A stretch of 64,000 bases of DNA, taken from the NCBI GenBank assembly GCA_023974075.1, contig CM043800.1:32734952-32798951 (forward strand), read 5' to 3'. Below, one piece after another: positions 24,939 to 37,064 of this stretch; the first letter of the stretch is position 1, and the number at the start of each line of letters is the position of its first letter. Origin of the DNA: Chaenocephalus aceratus. Taxonomy: Eukaryota; Chordata; Actinopteri; Perciformes; Channichthyidae. Made by a program: the position numbers and the translations under genes. The notes below the pieces were generated by a model, which did not search any database, was not told the origin of the DNA, and saw nothing but the letters and a program-made list of their open reading frames with translations.

Positions 24939-27009
24939 TCTAAATGTAAGCATCACCCATATTGTGCCGCCCCTTTTCCTACCTATCTCGTGCATATGGA
25001 ATACAAATGCTTTACGTTGGTTCTCATTAACTTCAGGCCTTGAAATTATCTAATAAAAGTTAGCACAAAAGAGTTGAGCTGTGAACCAACACTCGTACCA
25101 CATAATTAAGACAATACAAAACAACCTTAAAAGTGTATGAAAGGGATTTTCCTATATTCAGTCAAGTGGCTGTAGCCAGACATCATTATTCTTCAACTCA
25201 ATCCAAAAAACAAAAAACTTTAACTGTTGTAAATGTTCACTTCCTGTGTGCCGGAGGATTTCTTCCTGGAAAGATTAGAACAGGTAGTGTAAGAGCTCAT
25301 GACATGTATCTGTTGTATTGTTAATGTGCTACATAGCAATACAAAAAGCAATTCAAAATCCGATGTTAACGAAAACGTTGCCAGATATGCAAAGATATTA
25401 GAAAGCGGTAAGAAACACGGTGAGATCACAGTCTAATTTACCTTTGAAATGTTTCACGATTTTCACCAGCTAGTCAATAATCTTGTCTGACGTGTGCTGC
25501 ACGCAGGTAGTGCACGGGGTTTTTGATCTTGTAAACAGCTGGAAAAAAACTGAACTAATTCAGATTAGACAATGAGAGTGAACCACAACTGTATTATTCT
25601 GCAGCAATAAAACCAAAACAAGCTAAAAGATGTTTCATAAAGCTGGAGGACAGTCAGATGGTATTCACGGTGTATTCATTTCAATAAGCTTCCCCTTTCA
25701 CATTTGTCTTATCCCTTGCTAATACAAAAACATTGTTAAGTGTAGCTTTAAAAATACATGCTCTACTTGACAATTTTTCTTTATTTTGTAATATTATGCT
25801 AGATATAAAAAAAAGCAGTCTTGCATTTTTTGCATATATGAACAGGAGCCCTGCAGCCATTTACAATTCAGAATCCTTGAGAGAGAAAAAAGAAAGGGGC
25901 CTTTTTTCCTGGGGCTCCAGATTAGAACGGTGATATAAACACCTCCCTATCACTGTCTGCTAGTGGCTTCCTAATCACATCCCTGCTACTGATACTGAGG
26001 CAGAAACAGGACGTGAGAGGGAGGGAGAGAAGGGAGAGAAAGAAAGAGAGACAGCTAAAGGCACAATCGTGGAAATCAAATGGCACAATCCACTGCATGC
26101 TCAGTGTGGCCGCCAATATGCAAAGGGGACATTAGACAGCACTGGCACGGGTTCCTGCACTGTCAGGAACATAGAGGCCCAACATCTGACCTAATCCTTC
26201 CAGTCACTCTTCTTCTCCTACAACTCATTAGAAACATTAGAATCGCTGATGCCGGCAAGAAAACACATTTTGCTTCGGTCTGAAGAATATCTTTGTTCTG
26301 TTTCCAATACCAATAGAAGATTTAAATATTGCTGCTCTGGAGTGTGCCTGTGAGAGAGAAGGAGGCAGAGAGAGAGTTTGCATGTACTGTGTGCATCTGT
26401 GTGGGGAGACACGATTGGTTGTGCATACCAAAGGATGAGAAAGTGTGTGAGCCTGTATGTGTGTGCCACTGTGTGTTCCCAGAGGGTGTTTCTGTTCCTC
26501 GTGTGGAGTACAGTGTAAGTGAAGAATAGGCAGTGCTGCACTGCACCCTATGCAGTGTGACACTACAGAACTTCAACACAAAGATACACTTCAAGAATTG
26601 AGGAATCTGAAAACCTAGCTACTATGACTGCACTTTATCTAAAGTGAAGTCATAGTTTATAAATAATAAACCTAGACGAGAGTGCAGGTGGATCAGAGAG
26701 GGAAATAGCTTTAACTCTATCCTTGAAATAGACAACAGAATGTATTTGGTTTTACTGAGAACTGCAACAGGTGCATTCGTCTGTTTTTGAAGCATCAAAA
26801 CAACAGGCAAAGGAATTAACAAGAGATACATAATGATAAGAACATGCAGGAAATCTACACAAGTTTAGGGAGAGACAATGAAAAAGGATTATTAAGTTAC
26901 ACGTTAGCGGAGGAGCCTAACATTGAAGCATAACAGGTGCAACATAAATACATGAAAAAAAGAGAAAGTGTAAATAGAATGTGGAGAATTGAAAGATGGA
27001 GGGGAGGGG

Positions 27010-27250
27010 AGGCTGAAGCTAGCTAGCTTTTCTCATTAGCCACGCAGAGCATCTTGGCTGAGCTCCCACACCTCCCGGCTCATCGCCGCCTGGGCCCTGG
27101 CTGCCAGCGCACCCCCACCTCCATGAACCATCCCTCCCTACCTCCCTCCCCTTCCAGCCCCTATAATCACACCCGCAATCGCAGCCCCTAATTAGGTTAA
27201 TTAATTTGTATCAGCCCTTGTAGGGACTTGGCTGATGAGCCAGACGTAAT
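27010..27250. promoter_or_regulatory. Candidate conserved enhancer block
   Basis: AGCTAGCTAGC, CTCATTAGCCACG, a C-rich centre, then CCCTAATTAGGTTAATTAATTTG and GATGAGCCAGACG. The tandem TAATTA cores in otherwise complex DNA resemble conserved enhancers near developmental transcription factors. No alignment was possible. Confidence 0.3.
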
Positions 27251-28010
27251 AGCGATAGCCCCCCTCTTGCAAAAGAAAAGAAAGAGGAAAAAGATCAGAT
27301 GCAAGCCTGTCAGTGACGAGACAGGACTATAAACCACGGGGTCACATATACCTCCCCACCCCCAACCTTTCTCTCGGCTACATCTCTTCTCCCCTCTCAC
27401 CCCAACACATCCCTTCCCCCTGCTCTTGTTATTCAATAGGGGTGACACTGACTCCTAAATAGTGATATATAACCCATGGTGCGACTGTTCTTCATTGTGT
27501 CCACTGGAATGAAAACAGCCTCTATAATAATAATTGAGTCTGCATCTTCCCAGTGACATACTTCCACACGTACAGCAGTGTTGTTATTTGCTTGTTTGTT
27601 TACACTTTGGCAGGCTGTCGTGGTGTTCCAAAAGTGCGGGTGAAAAGTGTGCGGCGTGATAATGATTCTCTTAGCGCTTTGTCTCTGTAGTCGTCAGAGA
27701 GACCGATTGAAGCATCGCATTACAATCAGCGGCCCTCATCGCCCCTCATCAGGCCACTGACGAACAAACTCTGATTAACACCCCGTCTGATTACTGCAAT
27801 CACCCAGGCTCACCACGCACAGGCACTGTCCCCGAGCAGCGCACACACACAGACACACACACATGTGTGCATTTTAACACCTTACTGTTGAGCAGATGTA
27901 AGGCCCACAAGTACACAAAGTTTCTCTCTGTTTGTCACGTAGTTGCCATTAAAGAGGTAACCATCGGGTGATCAACACATTTGATGGGAGACAGAAAGCG
28001 CACAGCAGGA

Positions 28011-28035
28011 GTGTGTGTGTGTGTGTGTGTGTGTG
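28011..28035. repeat. (GT)n microsatellite, short
   Basis: About 12 GT units. Confidence 0.95.
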
Positions 28036-28442
28036 AAAGGCAGAAGTAAACAATTAAGAGAATGGGAATATTATAATGAAATGAAAATGAGCTTGACTGC
28101 AAAAGGGAAGTTATGAGTTTCAAACACGTACAGTATCAGTGTCCACAGTGTGTGTATTGACCGAATATTCTTCAGTTTCCAAACACACACTAACATCCCC
28201 CTCCCGACCGCCCCGTATACAAGTAGTGGGTGCGTTCAATTGTGATGCAAGCAGACACATGCATAAATATACACACACACGCAATCTCTGGCAGACAATG
28301 ACACTGGGAGGCTGCGAGACAAGGACAGATCCGGTAGTTAAAGCGTAATGAACACGTCCCCCAGGCGCGCGACTGGCATTTCCCTGAATGATGGACTGAC
28401 AGTAATACCGGGGCAGATGGGTGCCCTCCACGCCCCGTTCAA

Positions 28443-28490
28443 CACCACACACACATGTACACACACATGTACACACACATGTACACACCC
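28443..28490. repeat. 10-mer tandem repeat ACACACATGT
   Basis: Three to four tandem copies of a decamer containing the ACATGT palindrome, derived from a CA-rich region. Confidence 0.75.
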
Positions 28491-28578
28491 TCCCCCTGGT
28501 CTATCCTGTCCCTCTCTCCTGTAGAGAGATACCCCCTGTAGGTCTTATGTGAAGGTGGGGGGGGCAGGACTTGGGGTG

Positions 28579-28580
<2 letters not shown>

Positions 28581-28625
<45 letters not shown>

Positions 28626-28652
28626 TGTGTATGTGTGTATGTGTGTGTATGT

Positions 28653-28713
<61 letters not shown>
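28581..28713. repeat. (TG)n microsatellite with TATG interruptions
   Basis: About 133 bases of TG with several TATG variants in the centre. Open frames through it on either strand are artefacts. Confidence 0.98.
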
Positions 28714-28714
<1 letters not shown>

Positions 28715-28744
28715 CAGAGGTGGGGGCCACAAGTATGAGGCCCC

Positions 28745-28850
28745 CGTCATGATTTAGGCTCCCATGCAAATTTAATCAATTCGAGTACCTCTCGCCAGCC
28801 AGGGCTCATTAGCGGCAATTTAAAAAGGGGGCTCTGTGATCCCCACCTCA
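28745..28850. promoter_or_regulatory. Candidate conserved enhancer with canonical octamer
   Basis: ATGCAAAT lies at 28764-28771 and runs directly into TTAATCAATTCGAG. GGGCTCATTAGCGGC and CAATTTAAAAAGG follow. A POU octamer fused to homeodomain sites is the pattern expected for POU/SOX/homeobox-driven neural enhancers. Conservation has not been tested. Confidence 0.38.
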
Positions 28851-29264
28851 CTGCATGAGCCAGACATTCAACTCAGGCACACATGCACTCACTCACACAC
28901 ACAAACATGCTAAGATACACACACATATCCAAATACACACAAGTACACAAAAAGGCACACGCGTCAGGGGCACTGTCAAGGCTGTAAAGATTTTCCTTCA
29001 GACGTCTTCCCCCTGGCATGGTGAGAGACCCTGCCTGCACGCAAGCCTAACCCCCCCCCCCCCCTTCCTCCCCCTTTCTCTGTCCCTCCTCTCTATCCAC
29101 TACTTCAAAAGCCCCATGACACCCAGCTTCAAGTTAAAGGAGAGAGGGATCCGAAGATAAAGACTACCTCTCATCCCCCCCACCCCTCGCATTCTGAGAC
29201 TCCCTCCCAACACTCAAACCCCAGGCTACGTCTCTCTTCTCCCCACCTCTCTCTCGCTCTCCAG

Positions 29265-29340
29265 CTCTCCGTAATTGGGGGATCGATTAGTATTGTCCTT
29301 AACCATCCTTAACCTTGGCGGTGTGCGCTGGCTTTGGAGC
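29265..29340. promoter_or_regulatory. Candidate regulatory block
   Basis: CCGTAATTGGGGGATCGATTAGT, followed by a short direct repeat of CCTTAACC (29297-29304 and 29307-29314), then a GC-richer tail. It is complex and non-repetitive. Enhancer-like by motif content only. Confidence 0.22.
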
Positions 29341-31262
29341 AGGGCAGAGCTGTGCTTGTGGATAAGGAGGGTGGAGGTGCAGCACTTGTGGTTTGTGAGG
29401 ATCAAGTGCTAGGTTAAAACCGTGTGGGGAGGGGGGGGATAGTAACCACTTTGTTTTCTGTATCATTCAGTGGTTGAGAAAACGTGATAACCGGCTATTG
29501 TTAAAATTACATTAAATATTTTGTAGTCTTCTTTTTTTGGTTATTTGCAGAGAGATTTCTGCTGCCACCCCAATCCAATTGAAGTAAGCTTTGAAATATA
29601 CATTGAACACATACAGTTGATCACTTGCAGGACACAGTGTCCTGATCACTCTTAATAATGCACAGAACATACTGTCAACCGTTTTCATTGGGAGATTTCT
29701 TAAGCAGAAAGTATTTCTAATTAAAAATGTTTACATTAGGGCCTGTAGATTATCCAAAGTAACATGCTTATCGTCTCTGAAAAGCAGATTTACATTGTAA
29801 TTTACAATTACATTTTTCAATACTGCAGGTCACACAAGATGTTACATATATAATGTATGGGATTGGTGGCTGAAATCTAAAGGATGGATATTCTAAAGCA
29901 TGGGCTAGTAAAAGCAAAAATATGAATAGGTCAAAAATAAATTGTTGTAAATTAGTGTATATATATCTTTTTAAGGGAACAAAAGATAAATGATAAATTC
30001 CCCCATATAAATGTAACATCTCAAGTTTTACTCTTGCTATAACTGACTGTCACGAACAATATTTGAAATGTTAAATATAGTACAGAATTCATTAAACATT
30101 AAAGAACCGGAACAGAAAATGTCCACCTGAGTTAAACGTTTTTATTCTATAAAATGTGTGATAACTAAACTTGTCGAACAAAGAACCATTGTGTTGCACC
30201 CCTTCTTAACCAGGCTTCACTTTTACTCTCAGTTACTATATATCGGGGTCAATGTCAAACCCTGCAGCTGTGTGACCACACAGCGCTCCACATCCAGCTC
30301 CCCCCATTCCTAAAATGACTCTTGGTTAGCGGACCTCCAGGGTCATTAACTTTAGAGATGGTGTGTCGGGCAACAGGATGGCCTGTGCGAGAAGTCAAAT
30401 GAATTATGAGGCTTTTGACAATAGAGAAATGCCTGTCTATATCTTTAAAATCAGAAGGTCACCCATTGCCCACCCCTGAGCCCTGCCACTGCATCCCGGC
30501 GTAAGAGTCCCGTTGCTGGGGGGAATGAAAGGAGAGCTTGAGGAGGAACAGTGGCTCGTCTGTACTTGGGTCGCACAGTCAGATAGGGGTCCCGGAACTG
30601 CGAACACAGTGTTTTGACCCCTGGGCTCTCCTCAACGACCTCCACCCCCTCTGCTTATGGACGTTGGGCCTGAGGGTCCCGATACACGCACGCTCTCAGC
30701 GCTGTGACGCAGTGGCAGAGGGCAGGGGAGGGGGAGGAGGGGAGGAAGGCGTGAGGAAGGAGGGAGGGAGAGTTGGCCTAGGACGTCAATCACTCTTTTA
30801 CTGGGTACAACTCAATTCTGACATGAATGGTCAACATTGGAATGCCTCTGAAGGACCTCGCATGTCCGTGTGCAGATGTGTATGTTAAAATCCTCACTTC
30901 ATATGTTGGAAAGACCCCATCAAATATATCTGTAAAAGCACAAATCTAATTATTTATTTTCTCCGCCGCCTGAGGTCGTTCAGGGAGAGTAGACAAATTC
31001 ATCTTCTGTTTTTAACATCCGTGATTCTGAGTGTATTACAGTATTGCAATACTAGATGGTACAGTGTGTGTCTACCGCTTTAAAATCAAAACTGCTCAAC
31101 AAGTTGAACATCTGCTCAAAGGCAAGGCAAAGCCATTTTATTTATCTTAAACTGCACTGTAACTTTTATCCATGTATTTTTCTTTTAATGGTTTATTTTA
31201 TTATCTTTTCTTTTTAATGACTGATTTTAAATGCCATTTTCTTAATGTCTTTCGTTTTTTGT

Positions 31263-31359
31263 AAAGCACTTTGATTTGCCTTGTGTTGAAAGGTGCTATA
31301 TAGATAAACTTGCCTTGCCTATATAGCACTTTTCAGCACGTGGCGATTCAAAGTGCTTT
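31263..31359. repeat. Head-to-head pair of a fish interspersed repeat forming a 41-bp inverted repeat
   Basis: The arm 31263-31303 (AAAGCACTTTGATTTGCC onward) is nearly the reverse complement of 31319-31359, with about six mismatches. The 15-base spacer contains CTTGCCTTGC. The motif pair TATATAGCAC and CAAAGTGCTTTACA is very common in teleost interspersed repeats. I cannot name the family with certainty. Confidence 0.7.
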
Positions 31360-31780
31360 ACAGATTAAAAGCAAAAGACATTTAAGAACAAATACAGCAC
31401 AAATACATTATTAAAAAGGCCTTTAAAAACAGGCATAATAAGCAAAGGTAAGGAAATAAATGTAATAAATAAACACAGCAGGTACAGAATACATGACTGA
31501 AAGGCATACTGTAGTGTGAGTATGGGCAGCTCAATTAAAAGCAGCGGCAAATAGGTGCGTTTTTAGTCGGTATTTAAAAATAGGAAGTGTTTCGGCGGAC
31601 GTGCACGATTTAGGCAGTTTGTTCCAAATTGTTGGGGCACAATAACTAAAGGCTGCTTTTCCATGTTTAGTGGTTGTTCTCGGAACAGAGACCCGACCGA
31701 CCCAGAAGACCTGAGACTCAAAGAGTGTAGGTCGGCCTTTTGAGAGACTCTATGGGTCAGCCTACCATAACTACATATTG
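31360..31780 (+). repeat. Probable continuation of fish interspersed repeat
   Basis: Sequence after the inverted junction (GATTAAAAGC, TAGGTGCGTTTTTAGTCGG, GTTCCAAATTGTTGGGGCAC) has the look of a widespread teleost repeat that often follows the CAAAGTGCTTTACA motif. Boundaries and family are uncertain. Confidence 0.4.
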
Positions 31781-34395
31781 AGGTTGGCCAACATCAATAT
31801 CTCTGACGCCAACCATAACAGCGAATATTAATTGTTACATCAAATTGGAGATACAGGGTCCCACGATTTAATAAGGTTGGACTGAAGCTTAAATTAAATA
31901 CAGAGCTAAATCCCAGGTCAAATGTACATTAGAAGGTCTTTCTCTTCAGAGATTGTGATGTCTTGTTAACCATTTGTCCTTGTTGATGTTGCAAATGGAG
32001 CTGCTGTGCTGCAAGACAAATGTAAGACTCGGTCTGACAATAGAGTGTTATCATATCGTATGTTTACTAGACACATTTCTACTACAATTAGAGAACAGCT
32101 GTTAGCTCTGTACCGAGTATTAAATGAGTGTAATCAGTCCAAGTGGACCCACCATCACTCTTTCCCAGTGTTGGCCCATCTTGAGGTGTTGGCTCACCTT
32201 TGGTCTGGTCAGCAGTGTTTGGGCCAAGGCCTCTGGTATCTCTCCTCCAGCCCCTCCACCTCTCACTGCGCCTGGTGACATTTCTGCCTGGCTCCCTCCG
32301 TTTCCTCTTCCCCCTCCAGTGGCTCCCAGGAGAGGCTGATGGATGGGCTCTGTTTATGAAGCTGCTGCCACTACAGTGATCAATCAAACCTGGGCCGCTG
32401 TGATCTGCTGCTGGACGCCAGGTCCTCAGTCTATTTCACACTACAGGCTGTAGAAACCACACATACCGTTTGTTAGTACTCACTACATGCAAATACAAAG
32501 ACACAAATAGGTTGATGGAGAAAGACAGCACGATGAAAGATGTGGAAGGGGATAGATTTTGTGAATGCAAGTTGAGTGTGCTTGCCTCACCTGAAATATG
32601 GGGCTTTAGTGAAGGTACTTGACTCAACAAAGTTCAATTTTGAGGACAGGGACCTGGCGAGGACTGATCAGCAGGGGGATCAACAGCAGAGTTGGTCTTA
32701 GTGGCAAACCAGGGATCAGCTAATCCCAGCTCCTCCATGGCACTCTGATCCACACGCACACACTTTACTGAGAAGTCTAATTAGCCAGAGACGATGAGCC
32801 TGTATGAGCTGGGTAGTCTTGTGAGAGCAGATGTGAGGAAGACATGGGAAATGATAGGAAATGATAGGCCTTTATCGTGGAATATATTCTGATATGTCAC
32901 AGTGGGACAAGTACAGGTGTAAATGATTTAATATGTAATGGCTGAATCCCATTTAGCTGCGTCCTTTTCTGGGTCATGGTTTTATGCTGGCTGACTGACT
33001 GTCACGGCTTAAAGGGACGCCTGAATGTAACAGAGCCGTCTTTATTAGTGACACCTGCCATGACAAGTCGAAATATCTGCTGTAAAAAGGGCCTTTGGGA
33101 ACAGGTAATGGTTAATACATTGGGTTATCTGATGACACATCACACCATAACAGACTGATGAGAATAACCTGGAGAGAAGGGTGGAGCTGTAACAATAGTT
33201 ACATTTGCCTCTCAAGGGTGTCTTTAACAGGTATTTTTGCATAAGCACAGCTGCAGCTAATACAATTAAAAATGCTAATTATGATTAAAGTGATCTAATG
33301 AGCGAGCATTGACAGTAGTATTATTGTAATTATTAGTGCATGCTATCTGACAACTAAATCATACTCAATTGTGCTGGCTGCAGCTGTGTGTCACCCTGCT
33401 GTGACATGTGAACATGCATTTTCTGAGGAGTTGCTGCATTTTATTTCAAGGGTTACAACAAACAAATAAGCTAAACCTGTGCCTCCACCACTCAAATGAT
33501 TTAGTTGCGCAGACACCAACAACTTGGTGTTTCTGTGGATTCCTCGTAAAATGCTTAGATACAAATATCCAAGTTTATCACGAGGAAGTTTCCCTCAAAT
33601 CACCAACAACCGGCCCAACATGAGTCAATTCAGAGAAGTTAATTTCATGGCGGCAAATAAACGTTAATCGCTCGCTTCCATCAGTTATAAAAGACAGGGC
33701 TCTTCATCATGTCATTTACCAGCCCACCTTAATGAAAATACCCAACAAATATGACATTGACATGATACGTCCTATCTTTATGAGATGGCAGGACAACCTG
33801 AATATAGCTGACACTCACAATAAGCTGTGAGATACTGGATGAGGCCAAAGTTTTGTTCTTCATAGCAGAAGATGAATGCCTTTTTTATAGAACTTTTCGA
33901 TAAGTACTGTTATGACAGGTGTGAAATGTGAATGAGGTTCAGCTCCTCGTGTTAATACCTACTGAACAAGAAAGCAGTGTGTGGCGCTTGAGTGGGTGAC
34001 ATCTAATTACAGAAAATGTCATATCCACATTTTAACTCAAGTCTACATTTTTTTGCATGCTATAGACTTCAAGCTTAGTCTATTCCATATTCATATCCTG
34101 TGTCTTCAGCCATTGACAGTGATGAAGGACACTAATGCCACCTACTGGTACAAGAACTAAATACACTAAACTGCAGTCAGACGGCTCAGCACATATGACT
34201 TCCTCATTTCAAATTCAGCCTTAGGCCTCTTAAACTAATTATGCTGTTGTCTCTAATTTCTCGAGTTGTTCTAATGGCAACACATTAATAATAAAAAAGT
34301 AAAAGTCAACAAACTACTAACCCAAAAAAAGAGATCAACCACAAGTTATATGCACATTTCACAACAAGTCACAACAAGTGTATGTTCTTTTGATA
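31781..34395. other. Gene-free stretch up to the utp11 3' end
   Basis: No supported exon. Open frames such as the overlapping ones at 32088-32387 lack any domain. One CTCF-like site lies at 34135, and ATGCAAAT occurs at 32487-32494. Confidence 0.45.
34135..34148 (-). promoter_or_regulatory. CTCF-like motif downstream of utp11
   Basis: The - strand reads CCAGTAGGTGGCAT, one mismatch from the CTCF core. It lies about 430 bases beyond the utp11 stop codon. Confidence 0.35.
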
Positions 34396-34401
34396 TTTAT
34401 T
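34396..34401 (-). terminator. Polyadenylation signal of utp11
   Basis: AATAAA on the - strand lies about 170 bases past the utp11 stop codon, the first canonical signal in the expected place. Confidence 0.6.
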
Positions 34402-34569
34402 TGAAATAAACTAAAAGTTGTAGATAAATATTTACAAAACTGCATTGCTGCAAAATGTTTTAAGGAAATAAAAATGCTCCCATATGGTGTGATCTAGAAG
34501 TCCACTATTTCACCAATATCAGATTGGCAAAGTTGGTGATTTCTTCTCAGCATGACGAGAACATCCCCC

Positions 34570-36691
34570 TCAGCGCTTCCTCTTGACATCAAACTTGTAG
34601 ATAGCTGCAGCACTGTGAGTCTCCTTTTTTACCTTCACTTTCTTGTTCTTATCCTGGTGCACAGGGTTAAAGAAGAAAAGGAAACGTGTTGATTTTTCCA
34701 GTTGTACTGCGACAATGCTTGTTATCATATAAGACATCGTTTCCTCACCTGTAGGTCCTTGCGGGTCTGAATCTTTTGGCCAATCACAAACATTTTCTTT
34801 TCTCTGTCTATCCTCTGGGAAAGGATCTTGTACTGGTGATTCCTCAGCTTGGCCAACTTCTACAGTTAGAATGAGGAGAGAACCATCAGTGGGTTTGAAT
34901 GCACTTTGAACCTTACATTGACAGCAATATATTGCAAACAAATGTTTCGATGTACTCTTTTTAGGTGAGCCAATGTCAACTCAGATTACAGAAGCTGTAT
35001 CCTGGTCCTGGTCACAAACTAAATGACGCTGATCTCCATGCATTATAAGCACAAACCATCATAGTGCGAGGCTCTACAGCTCCCTGGATGCTCTTTGTCT
35101 CCAGAGTTTTCAGAGTTGGTCTGTTGAACACTCTGTCCACCAGCTCAGGGACAGTGTTGAGGTGGTTTGCCAGATCGAATGACTGCACTGAGGAGACACA
35201 ATAAAACGTTCAGTAAAACATTTAAACTTACTGTATTATTAATAACTATTAAATCCCAACAAGCCAGGGATGTCTGTTCACATTATAATTAACCAATGTG
35301 CATTAACATCTACCTTCTTTCTTGGAATCCACAAAGAATGTATGATGGTTTTTCTGTTTGGCGTCTGCCTCCAGAATATGGAGCTCTCCTTTCATCCTCT
35401 CAATTTTCTGAAATCAAATGATAAACACAAAGATTTACAGTGGGCAACAACAGGAGCTCTATTTCAGGGAGGATTCCTTTATCAGTAGGAGGTTAGGTAA
35501 TGGTCGGAGCACATCTGTAATTTAGGCCCAATTCCAAACCACACCCTACCCACTCAGTGATGGAGTGAACTCCGTCTGTAGTCACACTAGCAGCTTAATG
35601 AGGCTCCCTCCTTCCAGATGGAGGGTGTAAATACAGCGGCAAGCTTTGGGACGAACTCCCCTCTCTCCGGCAGAAACAGGAAATGCAATAATTTTTCGTA
35701 ACAACAGTTTCAAATCAGCATCTCTTGAATTAAAGATAACAAAAATAAAACTCCAAATATTTTTTGTAAACATATTTTTGTTTTAAAATCTGATAAACTG
35801 CTTGGTTTGGAACAGCACTTAATGTGGCGGACTCTCCACGCGAACGGAGGGGTAGGGTGTTGTTTGGAATTGGGCCTGAGTTTTCAGTAGACAATCAAGT
35901 CCACTTGATTGTGTTGTTGTGGCAAATCCACTTACCCTGGCCTCTGCCACCCTTTTCATCTCCACATATTTGATATCCTGCGTCCTCATCACTTTCTTCT
36001 GCTCCTCTGTTATCTCGTCCTCCTCACCTTCTTTTTTTGCTACATGAATTCCATCCTGTCAACACAAAATAATCCATATTAAATAATTCAGCCACAGAGA
36101 TCAGGGGAGATTTACACAGCGTAGCTAATTGTCTCCTTGTGTTGCGTTAATGGTGATCCTTATCTTACCTGCAGCTGGGTGTTGATCATTTTGTAGTAAA
36201 ACTCATCTGGGTTCTTATCCAGAGCTTTCTTTCGCAGAGCAGAAAGAGTGTTTTGTTTCTTGTGGTAATCACTAAAAAACAAAGCAAAGCAAGCCATTAC
36301 ACACTTTATTCTTCAAACATGTTACATTTCAAAATCCACATTCAAAGCATAGAAATAAAAGCATGTATCATTTACTTGATCAAACTTACACTGCACGGAG
36401 TTTGTAGTCCTTTTTCTTCTCCAGCAATCCCAAATGTTTCCTGAAACCAGGCTGTGTGAAAACATAATTATACAGTTAAGACAAGTTATACACCACAATA
36501 TTTATTACATAACACCACATTTATCAGGTTGGTTATAATATTTAGACATCTCTATAGGGCAACAGTACTTCACAACATAGCAGCAGGCTAGGAAGCTAGC
36601 AAGTTAGCCAACAAAACACTGAAATGCTCACCTGAGATCTTTCATGGTGGTTTTTCTGTCGGGACTTCAACGCTTTCCTGAACGAAGACAT
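34570..36691 (-). CDS. utp11: UTP11 small-subunit processome component, eight coding exons
   Basis: UTP11 is a nucleolar protein of the U3 snoRNP/SSU processome, needed for 18S rRNA maturation. Joined exons: 36632-36691, 36390-36451, 36169-36271, 35936-36055, 35314-35407, 35057-35187, 34749-34859 and 34570-34653. These sum to 765 nt, encoding 254 residues plus stop; human UTP11 has 253. Family signatures visible are the N-terminal FRKALKSRQ, HHERSQPGFRKHLGLLEKKK, RKKALDKNPDEFYYKM, MRTQDIKYVEMKRVAEARK, ELVDRVFNRP, REKKMFVIGQKIQTRKDL and a basic C-terminus ending VKRKR. All introns have GT-AG ends and the phases agree across every junction. The exon 6 donor (ATG|GTTTGT) is weak. Intron 4 (35408-35935) is enlarged by an inserted inverted-repeat element. 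The gene is transcribed toward pou3f1 (convergent). Confidence 0.95.
35522..35879. mobile_element. MITE-like inverted-repeat element in utp11 intron 4
   Basis: The terminal repeats start GGCCCAATTCCAAACC (35525) and, reverse-complemented, end at 35876 as GGCCCAATTCCAAACA. They share ACACCCTACCC, so about 26 of 27 bases match. The element is 352 bp. Flanks are TTA on the left and TGA on the right, consistent with an imperfect 3-bp duplication of the PIF/Harbinger type, but the superfamily is not secure. There is no coding capacity. Removing it leaves an intron of about 176 bp, in line with the other utp11 introns. Confidence 0.8.
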
Positions 36692-36860
36692 TATGGCGAA
36701 TGTCGTCCGGCGTAATAAAGCTAAATAGTTTAGGAAAATAAGATACGAGTCAGGTATGTATAACAACTGAATCTCCCTGCTGCTTAGTGTTTCCTCCTGC
36801 TAGCTGCACACGTGGGTTCCTGCCTGTATCACAACGAGTAGATTTTAATTTCCGTACCGC
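36692..36860 (-). promoter_or_regulatory. utp11 promoter and leader region
   Basis: Immediately upstream of the utp11 ATG the - strand reads TTCGCCATA, containing the GCCAT core of a YY1 site, which is common at promoters of ribosome-biogenesis genes. The region also holds several CpG dinucleotides and a CACGTG E-box at about 36808-36813. The transcription start cannot be fixed. Confidence 0.4.
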
Positions 36861-37050
36861 AGATTCGCAACTCCACTTACTTTGAAAATACCAAAGTAGT
36901 GATAAATCGTGACTGAAAATGTATTAACAATAAAACAATGTTTTATTAATGTTTGGCATTTTACAAAACGTGTTCACATAATCATTTATTTGTTTCGATC
37001 TATTACAGTGCTGTGAATGTCATACGACGTGTTGTATGAGCGCGTAATAA

Positions 37051-37064
37051 ACAGTAGAGGGTGC
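37051..37064 (+). promoter_or_regulatory. CTCF-like motif upstream of utp11
   Basis: ACAGTAGAGGGTGC fits the CTCF core with two mismatches. It points in the opposite direction to the site at 34135, so the two flank utp11. This is weak evidence alone. Confidence 0.22.

Larger units (their letters stand above)
28714..31262. other. Gene-free stretch
   Basis: No supported exon. An octamer-bearing block (28745-28850) and a second complex block (29265-29340) flank a C run at about 29050-29064. The remainder is AT-rich with no recognisable content. Confidence 0.4.

Noticed and set aside
34570..34941. 123-codon single frame at the utp11 3' end
   Set aside because: It reads through the intron between exons 7 and 8. 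The spliced model explains both parts with the correct frame and family match.
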